Shown here: positions 8,178 through 15,605 of the stretch, one piece after another
Position numbering within the stretch: the first letter of the stretch is position 1
Layout of the letters: each line of letters begins with the position of its first letter
NCBI GenBank assembly: GCA_014885115.2
Contig: WKLE02003412.1
Location: forward strand, 1 to 15,605
Origin: Asterionellopsis glacialis
Lineage: Eukaryota > Bacillariophyta > Plagiogrammaphyceae > Rhaphoneidales > Asterionellopsidaceae
Reading direction: 5' to 3'
Length of the DNA: 15,605 bases
The notes under the pieces: model-generated
Seen by the model: the letters and a program-made list of their open reading frames with translations, nothing else
Told to the model about the DNA's origin: nothing
Database searches by the model: none
Translations under genes and position numbers: made by a program

Positions 8178-9692
8178 TCATTGAGTTTCTTCATGTGATT
8201 GCGTACTGTACAAATTGTCAAACCACAATGCATCTTCTCGAGTGGTTGCTACTCTTTGAACATGAGTGAATGTTTTATCTTGATATCCAGGCCATGCATT
8301 TGCATTACACATGCCAAAAGAATCACCAACACAGATACCTGTTGTTAAAGCAATGATGTTACCTTGTGAATCAAACACAAAATGTGGACGTTCGCGTTTG
8401 GCAATCTTGGTTCTTTGGATGGATGTATTGCTGAAACTATTGTTTTTGTTATCCTTGTTGACAATTTCATCAATAAAATCACCTCTATAAATCGATGTTG
8501 GTGTTGTATACCATGTTATGCCATCATCGTTTGAAAATGTATGACCACCTGCATGGACTAAGTCATTGTAGGGACCTTGATGAACAACACAATGCCAATT
8601 ACCACGCTTATCCTTATATAGGAATGGATCTTCTGCACCAGGAAGACATCCCCAGTATAAATTATTATTGGTCTTACTTTCACGGGGATAATACGGACCC
8701 TCCCAACCAGGTTTAGAACTATAAAACAATCCACCACCTACTAATAATAAAACCACAGTCCCATTATCCAGTGACCAAATAGCAGGTGTCCATTGACGTG
8801 TTTTCATAGGATCACCATTTGGTGTTGTTACATTCAACCATTTCTGATACCATGGCCCATATGGTGAACCGCTCGGTGATACATACATACTAAAATTAGA
8901 ATAGAGACCCTTAGGATTACGTTTATCTTGTGGTTGTGGATTAGGCCACGGTGGGGTTGTTGAATTACATCCATGTAATGGATTCATTCCACATGGACTT
9001 GTACCATTCACACAGCATCCAGATGGGACGCACCGCTTAGACATGGGTGCATTGTGCGTACCATACCCTGCAACCATTAAAAGTAAGGACCCATCAACCG
9101 TACTGCGTGCTACAGTAGGATTATGACTCCATAATCCAACAATCGTTGAATTCTTGCTGTAGGGACCATCTAATGTAGGACTCGTCGCATGGATTGTATA
9201 TGAATTAGATTGCCATGATGTTAAACCACACCCATGGTCCATTTCGGCTGCAATCATATGATATAGTTCATCATTATCATCATAAAAAACACTTGCACCC
9301 CAAGAACTACGAGTCGTTGGACGATATCCACTTGCTATCGATGTTGGTAAGAGTCTCAAAATAGAACAATTTGTGCCACCCCATGCCGTATCACAAATAC
9401 ATTGACGTTTTCGTTTGTCGCAAATACCATTTAAATTACAATCAAGGTCATTTGAACAATGTTCTTGTCGTTGTTGTGATAAATAACAATCACCATTATG
9501 GTTAATGCTGTTGTTAGAGTGATCCTGTCGTAATAATAGAGCTATTGGGGATTGTTCTTGTTGATGCTGCTGGTTGACAATAGAAATGAATATTGGCAGT
9601 ACCAGAAGTAGACTTGTCAACACGATGATGCTCTTACAGAAAAGAGATGAAGCAGCATATATTTTCGCAACTAGTAAAGAACAACTTGACAT
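8178..9692 (-). CDS. Type II membrane protein with EGF-like module and GH43/GH32-type beta-propeller
   Basis: Single-exon gene, 504 aa. One hydrophobic span (about 21-39) near the N-terminus suggests a signal anchor with the body lumenal or extracellular. An EGF-like module follows at 79-109 with six cysteines spaced C-x5-C-x5-C-x6-C-x-C-x8-C. Residues about 125-490 look like a five-bladed propeller of the GH43/GH32 (arabinanase/sucrase) clan. The repeating blade-start features are SSWGASVFYDD (129-139), SHNPTV (189-194), RQWTPAIW (299-306), GAEDPFLYKDKRGNWH (352-367), AGGHTFSNDDGITW (381-394) and RPHFVFDSQGNI (435-446). Members of this clan cleave or bind glycans. The similar proteins I recall in protists are annotated only as hypothetical, and I cannot name the catalytic acids with confidence. 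Several N-x-S/T sequons and many cysteines in the 221-242 insert fit a secreted, disulfide-bonded protein. The start ATG at 9692 directly precedes the anchor. Confidence 0.88.
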   Translation of the reverse strand: MSSCSLLVAKIYAASSLFCKSIIVLTSLLLVLPIFISIVNQQHQQEQSPIALLLRQDHSNNSINHNGDCYLSQQRQEHCSNDLDCNLNGICDKRKRQCICDTAWGGTNCSILRLLPTSIASGYRPTTRSSWGASVFYDDNDELYHMIAAEMDHGCGLTSWQSNSYTIHATSPTLDGPYSKNSTIVGLWSHNPTVARSTVDGSLLLMVAGYGTHNAPMSKRCVPSGCCVNGTSPCGMNPLHGCNSTTPPWPNPQPQDKRNPKGLYSNFSMYVSPSGSPYGPWYQKWLNVTTPNGDPMKTRQWTPAIWSLDNGTVVLLLVGGGLFYSSKPGWEGPYYPRESKTNNNLYWGCLPGAEDPFLYKDKRGNWHCVVHQGPYNDLVHAGGHTFSNDDGITWYTTPTSIYRGDFIDEIVNKDNKNNSFSNTSIQRTKIAKRERPHFVFDSQGNIIALTTGICVGDSFGMCNANAWPGYQDKTFTHVQRVATTREDALWFDNLYSTQSHEETQ

Positions 9693-10287
9693 TATGTATA
9701 GTGTACAACGACTTTTTCTAAGAAAGCAATAGAAAATCTATTTCTTCACTAGACTAGTTTGACGATAACAAAGTGATAGAGCAGGGTGATTTCTGTGCTA
9801 CTGTCTGTAACGAAGGGATAGCGCTCGTCTCGACATCGATCATTGCCGAGATAGAGAGGGCTTGGTACTGTTCAATTGAGGGCTCTTAAAATTCAGGCCT
9901 GACCAGTCAGAAAATCGCAATTGGTGTCACGGGAAGCCCGGAAAATAGCGGTACCAATTATTAATTTGAGATTTTCTGACCAAATCGAATTTTAGGAGGG
10001 CTCCAATATCAAGATGTCCTTCTCATGACTCGATTGTACATACTTACTACCAACGTACATACAGTACTTAAAAACGCTATCATCCCATATTTTTCTTTCA
10101 AATGTCTTTCGCCATCTCGTCCAATCAATAATCCATCATTTGTTGCGATGGAAGACACAATATTTTCATTGCACCAAAACCTCAGGCAGCTAGGACTGCA
10201 ACCGGACGACCTGATTGTTCTCTTTGGCGTATGCTGGTCATTCATCTGCGTATCTATCATAAACAGCATTTTCGATGATAAATATCA
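9693..10287. other. Divergent intergenic/promoter region
   Basis: About 600 bp between the starts of the minus-strand propeller gene and the plus-strand helicase. It must hold both promoters. It contains a foldback at 9876-10006 and a possible small ORF at 10148-10291, both listed separately. No other structure is seen. Confidence 0.6.
9876..10006. repeat. 131-bp imperfect foldback (nested inverted repeat)
   Basis: Several exact complementary blocks nest around one centre: TAAAATTC (9887-9894) with 9987-9994; GTCAGAAAATC (9906-9916) with 9970-9980; and AATTGGT (9919-9925) with 9953-9959. Near the middle is a small CGGG-AAG-CCCG hairpin (9930-9940). The outermost ends (TTG-AG-GGCTC and GGGCTCCAA) pair partly. 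The whole could extrude as a cruciform, and it resembles a decayed foldback or MITE-type element. I see no clear target-site duplication. Confidence 0.5.
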
Positions 10288-10291
10288 ATGA
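10148..10291 (+). CDS. Possible small membrane-protein ORF upstream of the helicase
   Basis: A 47-aa reading starts at 10148 (an in-frame ATG at 10025 would give 88 aa). It has a hydrophilic front (MEDTIFSLHQNLRQLG), then DDLIVLFGVCWSFICVSIINSIFDD, a plausible single transmembrane helix. The stop TGA (10289-10291) overlaps the helicase's most upstream ATG (10288) as ATGA. It may be a real microprotein, an upstream ORF on the helicase mRNA, or chance. No family is recognised. Confidence 0.25.
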   Translation: MEDTIFSLHQNLRQLGLQPDDLIVLFGVCWSFICVSIINSIFDDKYQ

Positions 10292-12879
10292 CAATCTATC
10301 ACTCTTGTAACAATAAAAATAAGATTTTGATAATAATTGTAAAAATAGCCATGGGATTTGCAACGTGGACATCATCTTCTCGATGTTATTGTAAAGCCTT
10401 TCGAATTTTGAATAATTATGAACAGAAGATACTGTTTCATCCGTCATCAAAGAGAGGGAGAAGAATAATGTATACTAGTGTAGGACCGACTGCGTCATTT
10501 ATTTTTTCTCCTTGTGTTATGCAATTTTCTTCCTCCTCTTGGAATGAAAAGCAAAACGACGACAATGACGACGATGAAATTGCCAAACGACGTCAACAAA
10601 TTCAAGACGCTTTATCTACAACATCATCTAAAACATGCAACTCATCAACTCAACAACAACAGCAACAACATTGGAGTAAGGGGAAGTATGAAGATGATAT
10701 TGATACTCCTTGGGACGATGAAGATTTCATGTACAATACTAATTTTGAAGATACTTCGTTTACTTCAAGTGTTGCAAAAGGACGTCAAAAACTACAAGAT
10801 GATGACCTTTTGTTTACTTCAGGAACAAGCCGTTGGAAACGAAAAACTTATAACATCGATAACGCTTTTGAAGATGAAGGTGATGATGATTTTCTTACAC
10901 AAGCAGATGATGATTGTTTTGAAGTATTGAAAGATAGTGACAATCATCATTCAAGAAAAACCAGGATAGATAATAAGAAGGAAGATGACAAGGGTATATC
11001 ATCAAAAGCAGATCCCACAATAAAAGAAGTTTCGGATGAGTTATTAAGTCCACAACAACGTGAGGCGATCCGTTTAATTACAGAAACAAAATCAAACGTA
11101 TTTATAACAGGTGTTGCAGGAACTGGTAAAACATTAGTCATACAGCGTGCAATCCAACATTTGAAAGATACGTTGGAAGACGATGAATGGGTTGCCTTGG
11201 CACCCACAGGGACGGCTGCCATTGCTATGGGTGGACAAACTATACATAGTTTTGCAGGGATTGGTATCTCCACACATCGTAAGGAATGTTTTAAAAATAC
11301 ACAACGGAAACCAAAAGCAAAACAATGGAAAAAGTTGAAAACAGTTATAATTGATGAAATATCAATGGTTTCTGGTGAATTATGGGATCGTTTATCACAA
11401 ATTGTGTGTAAAATACGAAATAGAAATGATTCGATACCCTTTGGGGGGATTCAATTGATAGTTTGTGGTGATTTTTTACAATTACCACCAATACCAACAC
11501 GTATATCAGATGTCAAACAAATTTTAAATGCATTAGCTGCACAGGGAAAAAGTATGGATGACTCCAAGGATTTGTTATTTTTGAATCGAGGATATTGCTT
11601 TCAAGCCAAGGCATGGCAAGATGCAAATTTTGAATTCGTCCAATTAGAACAAGTCTTTCGACAAAAGCAATCGTCGTTCGTCAATGTCTTGCAAGATATT
11701 CGAGTAGGTCAAGTTACACCACAAGCTGAACGTATGTTATTGGGTCAATGTCATCGACCACTCCCACCAAATCAATATGGTATTAAGCCTACAATTTTGC
11801 ATTCCAAAAATACGAATGTGAAGATGGAAAATATGCAGGAACTTCGTAAATTGAAAGGAGAGACGTACACGTTCACAGCTACAGACAGTGTAGTTGTAGA
11901 AGACAATGCGCCCCCGTGGGCTGAAAAGGTACTAGAGGATAATCAATTTTTCAAAACATGTTTAGCGGAAAAAGAACTCCAACTTAAAGTTGGTGCACAG
12001 GTTATGTTGATAAAAAATGAAAAGAATGGACAACTTGTGAATGGTTCACGAGGTAAGGTAATTGGGTTCAAAGAGTTTGATTTCGAAAAAAATAATTTTG
12101 AAGATTTCAAGTCCGCACAATTTGAATTGTCTTATCCTATTGTACAATTTGTGAATGGAAGCAAACGAACTATCAAACCTCAAGAATTTACATCGCGGAT
12201 ACTAGGTTTAGGAAGTCTATCTAGAATTGCTATACCCCTTCGATTAGCATGGGCTGTGACAACTCACAAATCACAAGGATTGACGTTGGACTATGTTATT
12301 GCTGATTTGAAACACGTCTTTGCAGAAGCTCAGGCATATGTTGCTTTGAGTCGAGTTTCAGATGAAAATGGACTGGAGCTGCGTAACTTCTCACGTCACA
12401 TCGTAAAAGCTAATCCAATAGCTTTGTCATTTTATGCGAATCCGCAGGGATCCTTTCCTCATTGGGGTGACATTAACCTGCCTGATTCAAATATGGAACA
12501 CCAAGAGAAGAAAAAACAATCACTGGAAACATCTGATAAAACTCGTCTTTCCCAGTTGCGAGTGGAAAACAGTACTCAAACATTAAGCAATGAATCTTTG
12601 AAAGGCAAAACAATAGTACTTTCAGGAGTGTTCCGAACTTTTACTCGGGATGTAGCGTTATCTATGGTTGAACGACTCGGTGGTACTGTTCGTCAGTCTG
12701 TTAGTGGAAAAACAAACTACCTTATATTGGGATCCAAACGTAAAAATGGAAAGTATACAACATTGGGTAAGGAATACGGAAAGGCTGTGAAAATTATGGA
12801 AAATGAAAATAACAAGTCTTGCTTGCAAATATTGAATGAGGAGGAGTTCATACAGATAGTACGAAAATCCTTATCTTAG
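10288..12879 (+). CDS. PIF1: PIF1-family DNA helicase with C-terminal BRCT domain
   Basis: Intronless, 863 aa from 10288. PIF1-type 5'-3' superfamily 1B helicases unwind DNA, G-quadruplexes and replication barriers in nuclei and mitochondria. The core runs from about 252 to 715: LSPQQREAI (Q-like motif), Walker A GVAGTGKT (275-282), APTGTAA (305-311), Walker B IIDEISM (354-360), GDFLQLPP (394-401), LEQVFRQ (453-459), NGSRGKVIGF (585-594), THKSQGLTLD (659-668) and YVALSRV (684-690). All key residues are present, so it should be active. Residues 768-862 form a BRCT domain of the RFC1/DNA-ligase type: GKTIVLSGVF, LGGTV, SVSGKTNYLILG and a final ILNEEEFIQIV. The first 250 residues are low complexity, with serine, glutamine and acidic runs. 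The ATG at 10288 has a poor context (T at -3). The in-frame ATG at 10351 (M22) has G at -3 and +4 and starts a basic, hydroxylated, acid-free stretch that could be an organelle-targeting peptide, so 10351 may be the true start. Confidence 0.95.
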   Translation: MTIYHSCNNKNKILIIIVKIAMGFATWTSSSRCYCKAFRILNNYEQKILFHPSSKRGRRIMYTSVGPTASFIFSPCVMQFSSSSWNEKQNDDNDDDEIAKRRQQIQDALSTTSSKTCNSSTQQQQQQHWSKGKYEDDIDTPWDDEDFMYNTNFEDTSFTSSVAKGRQKLQDDDLLFTSGTSRWKRKTYNIDNAFEDEGDDDFLTQADDDCFEVLKDSDNHHSRKTRIDNKKEDDKGISSKADPTIKEVSDELLSPQQREAIRLITETKSNVFITGVAGTGKTLVIQRAIQHLKDTLEDDEWVALAPTGTAAIAMGGQTIHSFAGIGISTHRKECFKNTQRKPKAKQWKKLKTVIIDEISMVSGELWDRLSQIVCKIRNRNDSIPFGGIQLIVCGDFLQLPPIPTRISDVKQILNALAAQGKSMDDSKDLLFLNRGYCFQAKAWQDANFEFVQLEQVFRQKQSSFVNVLQDIRVGQVTPQAERMLLGQCHRPLPPNQYGIKPTILHSKNTNVKMENMQELRKLKGETYTFTATDSVVVEDNAPPWAEKVLEDNQFFKTCLAEKELQLKVGAQVMLIKNEKNGQLVNGSRGKVIGFKEFDFEKNNFEDFKSAQFELSYPIVQFVNGSKRTIKPQEFTSRILGLGSLSRIAIPLRLAWAVTTHKSQGLTLDYVIADLKHVFAEAQAYVALSRVSDENGLELRNFSRHIVKANPIALSFYANPQGSFPHWGDINLPDSNMEHQEKKKQSLETSDKTRLSQLRVENSTQTLSNESLKGKTIVLSGVFRTFTRDVALSMVERLGGTVRQSVSGKTNYLILGSKRKNGKYTTLGKEYGKAVKIMENENNKSCLQILNEEEFIQIVRKSLS

Positions 12880-13490
12880 TAATAGATTTGGTTGGTATGA
12901 TGTCAGCTTTATTTCTATACCAGAGGAACCCAATCTAAAAGTTTGAAACAAATGACTTTCCAACATAAAATGATTCAACTTAGTTTAGGTCCGTTTTACT
13001 AATACAAACTAAGAACATTAAAAAAACACAGAGGGGAACACCAACTGCTATGCAATCTTTGTCGGAGTCAAGAAGCCCCAACAAGAAGGCAAGTTAACAC
13101 TACAAAACTTAACTATTCGACATTGTTGGCTCATGGTACTGCAGTTGGAGCTGGAGCTTCCGTCATAACCCAAGGAAAACTATTGTATCGCCGGCAAGGT
13201 TACCACAGTTAAGAAACAATCCCCACGAAAAACTCTTGTATTGTCAGCAAGTTTTTGCTTATCAAAGTTAAATCTGCGAAATCTTGTTGACTTCCATTCG
13301 TTCATAATAGCCTCATCACAAGAAACACAACATGAAGTGTTGGACTTACTCCGTTGCAGAGCAATTTAGCTCTAAAAATTTCCCTCAAGGACAATCAACA
13401 GGTAAAAGTAAAATCAAACTTGGTTTAACTGTTTGTACTTAGATTAAAAAGAAAGAGTTAAAATCTACTGTTTCAGGGATTCCTAACTCT

Positions 13491-13532
13491 GGGAATAAAA
13501 TCTTTCTTGCACGACTTCCGGATTTTAGTCCC
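13491..13532. repeat. 12-bp inverted repeat (11/12)
   Basis: GGGAATAAAATC (13491-13502) pairs with GATTTTAGTCCC (13521-13532) at 11 of 12 positions across an 18-nt loop. No associated gene is evident. Confidence 0.4.
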
Positions 13533-13859
13533 ATTCCTAATTAATTTCTTCGTGGGATTCAGATTTACATGATCTCTGTTCTTGTTAAATTTACCATGAT
13601 CAACTACTATCCATTCAGTACCGTCTTCTACGTCATCTTATACGTTAGGGTAGTCTTGTTTCATGCTTGGAAAAAGAATCTTAGTCTTATTCTTTTTCTG
13701 ATTAAGATCGCTATTTTGAGGAGGAAAAAAAAGACAATCAGTCAAAGTAGTACCATGAAGAAGAATCTATAATTGCCCTCATGTCCTTCTTGACAATATT
13801 AAAATAATATTATGTTGGAACCACATTGAAAATAAAAGAACTGTAACTGATAATTTCTA

Positions 13860-14160
13860 ATCGGGCTTTCTTTTTGAAAATGACCAGTAAAAGACATTTA
13901 CTATGCTTTTGATGCATACTTTGTCACTAGGACTATAAAGAATAATCCATTATTGCACTCATTTTCTACTTATTACTATATATCTCTATATCGAAATAGT
14001 TTTCTGACGCCGCATTGAACATGAAAATTGATAATAAGTGATCGTGATCGAATCGCTAGTTGAAGAAACGAACCTATAAAGTTTTCAAAAATAAGCAATA
14101 AATGACATAATTTTATTCTTTCATGAATACTTAGAACTTTATGTTGGCAAGACAATTTTT
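13860..14160. repeat. Direct repeat, copy A
   Basis: The block 13860-14075 matches 14267-14489 at high identity by eye. A 38-nt run is exact (13865-13902 = 14272-14309), and the copies share GATCGTGATCGAAT and CTATATATCTCTATATC stretches. The similarity continues more weakly through a CTTTCAT...GGCAAGACA segment to about 14160. Both copies are AT-rich and non-coding. Confidence 0.75.
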
Positions 14161-14176
14161 ACTTAACAACAGATTG
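14141..14176. repeat. TGTTGGCAAGA...TTAACAACAG sub-repeat, first copy
   Basis: The sequence ATGTTGGCAAGA followed by CTTAACAACAG occurs here and again at 14227-14255, just before copy B, with about 7 nt less spacing. It marks the boundary of the repeated unit and supports a tandem duplication with a period near 400 bp. Confidence 0.55.
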
Positions 14177-14266
14177 AATACATCTTAAAACCATTATCGT
14201 ACACTTTCATGTATATTTTGGTCGTGATGTTGGCAAGAAACTTAACAACAGGTTGTCGCGACCAAG

Positions 14267-14546
14267 ATCGTGCTTTCTTTTTGAAAATGACCAGTAAAAG
14301 ACATTTACTGTGCCTTTGATGCATACTTTGTAACTACCTGGTAGGACTATAAAGAATAATCTATTATTGCAATCATTTTCTTCTTGGAACTATATATCTC
14401 TATATCAAAATAGTTTTCTGACGCGGTATTGAACATAAAACTTAATAATACCTGATCGTGATCGAATAACTAATTGAAGAAGCAAACCTGACTTTTTTTA
14501 CTCTTTCATAAATCCTTTGGGCCTGATATAGGCAAGACACTTTTTC
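14267..14546. repeat. Direct repeat, copy B
   Basis: Second copy, starting 407 bp after copy A. Relative to copy A it has a 7-nt insertion (near 14335) and point differences, and a deletion of a few tens of bases in the weaker tail. The level of divergence suggests an old tandem duplication. Confidence 0.75.
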
Positions 14547-14799
14547 CATCAGAAAAAAATTTATCGTACCAAGCAAATACAGTCCTACCTGTTATAATTG
14601 CCACAAACTAGTCGTAAATGTTGTTTCTCCAGATGCATCGTAATAAAAAATATAGCTACAAAATTGGCGGGAATGGAAAAGAGAAACATTTTTATAGACA
14701 AGAATATATTAAAAAAACCATTTCGCAGTTTAGCAGTGCAAATTCGCGTTTCACAATTTTAATCTTTTCAATAGACTATTTCAGTGCATAAAAACTATA

Positions 14800-15605
14800 A
14801 TGTCCACAGAAACAATCGTCCCACCAGCGATCTACTTAACCAGGCATACATCGACTGAACTACATGGTCCTTGGCGACAAGCGCAGATTCTGATTGCCAA
14901 AGGACGTGCGGCAGAATGTGCCCTTGTCTCCTTAAATAGAGCTCTAGACGAACAACGAGGACAGAATAAATTTAGCAAGTTAAATAAAAAGCTTGAGTTA
15001 CAAGCATGGGAAATGCTCGCCATTCAGCAGAAATCACAAATTGGTTTGATCAAGGTTCTAGAACCCATGCACACGAATGCCAAGCTCGATCTTTTGTTTG
15101 TTCTCATGGACACTCACAGGAACAACCACATATCTGAGCATGAACTTGCAAGATCATTTCATTTGATACGGTATAAACATATACCTTGGGAAGAATGTCT
15201 TCAAGCTGCCAAGCTAACAATGATTGCTCATGGAGGTTCAGATGATGCTCTTGACTATGCAGAGTTTGTTTCTTTTATCAAAGAAGTAAGTATGTATAGC
15301 AATACAATCGCATCTGATTTTGTGGAACGGCTCATCATCGATATTGCTGCCATGTACGACGAGCAATCAATTAAGGAAGAAGTCATGATTCATCTCAGGA
15401 AGAAACCGATACTGACAACTCGGAAGCGTGTTACCCACGACAAAGCATTCTCATGCCATGAGAGGGCACGCCTCTACGTTCTTTTTCAACTCATCGATGT
15501 ACTTTTTGGTGGTAAACACGATGAGACTATTTCGTATAAGCATGTCATTGAAGGAATGGCACCTCTTTGCATGAACATGAATAAAGAATTCCGACATTTG
15601 CTTTT
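14800..15605 (+). CDS. EF-hand-containing protein, 5' part (runs off the window)
   Basis: An open frame from ATG 14800 to the window edge gives 268 codons plus two bases with no stop. In-frame stops at 14710-14712 and 14731-14733, with no ATG between them and 14800, fix the start. Residues 104-115 form a canonical EF-hand loop (D104, H106, N108, H110, I111, S112, E115) flanked by amphipathic helices. A second, degenerate loop follows 40 residues later (144-155, with D148, L151, D152, E155, then F156). A third EF-like helix-loop segment may lie at about 226-250. Such paired hands bind calcium and regulate partner proteins. The first 95 residues are helical and charged without a recognised domain, and no signal peptide or membrane span is seen. 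The C-terminus and therefore the overall class (calcineurin B-like, kinase-linked or other) are outside the window. No family name is given. Confidence 0.85.
   Translation, partial: MSTETIVPPAIYLTRHTSTELHGPWRQAQILIAKGRAAECALVSLNRALDEQRGQNKFSKLNKKLELQAWEMLAIQQKSQIGLIKVLEPMHTNAKLDLLFVLMDTHRNNHISEHELARSFHLIRYKHIPWEECLQAAKLTMIAHGGSDDALDYAEFVSFIKEVSMYSNTIASDFVERLIIDIAAMYDEQSIKEEVMIHLRKKPILTTRKRVTHDKAFSCHERARLYVLFQLIDVLFGGKHDETISYKHVIEGMAPLCMNMNKEFRHLL

Larger units (their letters stand above)
12880..14799. other. Gene-poor region with degenerate repeats
   Basis: About 1.9 kb with no supported gene. Its readings are short and stop-rich on both strands. The left half (12880-13700) has no clear feature beyond an inverted repeat at 13491-13532. 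The right half holds a duplicated block (13860-14160 and 14267-14546) plus a more decayed relative before it. The last few hundred bases must include the promoter of the EF-hand gene. Confidence 0.6.

Noticed and set aside
358..12879. Idea that the genes form one functional system or cluster
   Set aside because: Strands are mixed, gaps are large and the domains are unrelated (chromatin factor, kinase, glycan-type proteins, helicase); a joint function is not supported by the sequence.
13460..13640. Minus-strand stop-to-stop reading of about 55 codons with a coding-like look
   Set aside because: It has no start codon, is bounded by stops, and shows no motif; too short to call a pseudogene or transposase relic without a database search.
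13569..13772. 67-codon plus-strand ORF in the gene-poor region
   Set aside because: Hydrophobic and lysine-rich translation of AT-rich DNA partly overlapping the degenerate repeat; no family and no supporting context.
15286..15294. GTAAGTATG, a strong splice-donor look-alike inside the EF-hand ORF
   Set aside because: The frame stays open for over 300 nt after it with sensible protein (helical, with an EF-like segment), so an intron is not needed; transcript data could still change this.
1..15605. CRISPR array, tRNA or rRNA genes, integrase/attachment sites, phage or plasmid genes
   Set aside because: No regularly spaced short repeats, tRNA-like cloverleaf or rRNA segments, and no recombinase or capsid-type proteins were seen; the gene structure is eukaryotic nuclear.

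Overview
This window looks like nuclear DNA from a stramenopile alga, most likely a diatom. The evidence is: compact genes with short GT-AG introns (105-177 nt) next to intronless genes; AT-rich intergenic DNA; proteins with long N/D/Q/S-rich low-complexity tails; and families typical of protists, namely a zf-4CXXC_R1 protein, an apicomplexan-type atypical MAP kinase, an SGNH-like membrane protein, an EGF plus glycosidase-type beta-propeller protein, a PIF1 helicase and an EF-hand protein. The diatom assignment is an inference. No ribosomal, organellar or viral marker is present.

Layout. 1-357: promoter-like DNA with a perfect CRE palindrome. 358-1526 (+): two-exon CDCA7/R1-type zinc-finger protein, 331 aa. 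1527-2903: non-coding, with several perfect palindromes, a strong hairpin and a pyrimidine tract. 2904-5610 (+): five-exon MAP-kinase-like protein, 724 aa, in which the TXY activation motif is replaced by T-K-H. 5611-6456: non-coding. 6457-7842 (+): two-exon, membrane-anchored SGNH-hydrolase-like protein, 402 aa, that appears to lack the nucleophile serine. 7843-8177: shared 3' region of two convergent genes. 8178-9692 (-): type II membrane protein with an EGF module and a GH43/GH32-like propeller, 504 aa. 9693-10287: divergent promoter region with a 131-bp foldback and a possible small membrane-protein ORF. 10288-12879 (+): intronless PIF1-family helicase fused to a C-terminal BRCT domain, up to 863 aa. 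12880-14799: gene-poor DNA with a degenerate duplicated repeat of about 0.4 kb spacing. 14800 to the end (+): 5' part of an EF-hand protein, open at the window edge.

These are separate eukaryotic genes, not an operon, and I see no dedicated multi-gene system. Two loose themes can be inferred. The zinc-finger protein and the helicase act on chromatin or DNA. The convergent pair at 6457-9692 encodes two single-pass proteins with presumably lumenal or extracellular carbohydrate-related domains. The best leads are the TKH MAP kinase, the SGNH pseudoenzyme signature, the PIF1-BRCT fusion, the divergent R1 zinc finger, and the small ORF whose stop overlaps the most upstream helicase ATG. All intron positions were deduced by keeping frame and matching family motifs, not from transcripts.
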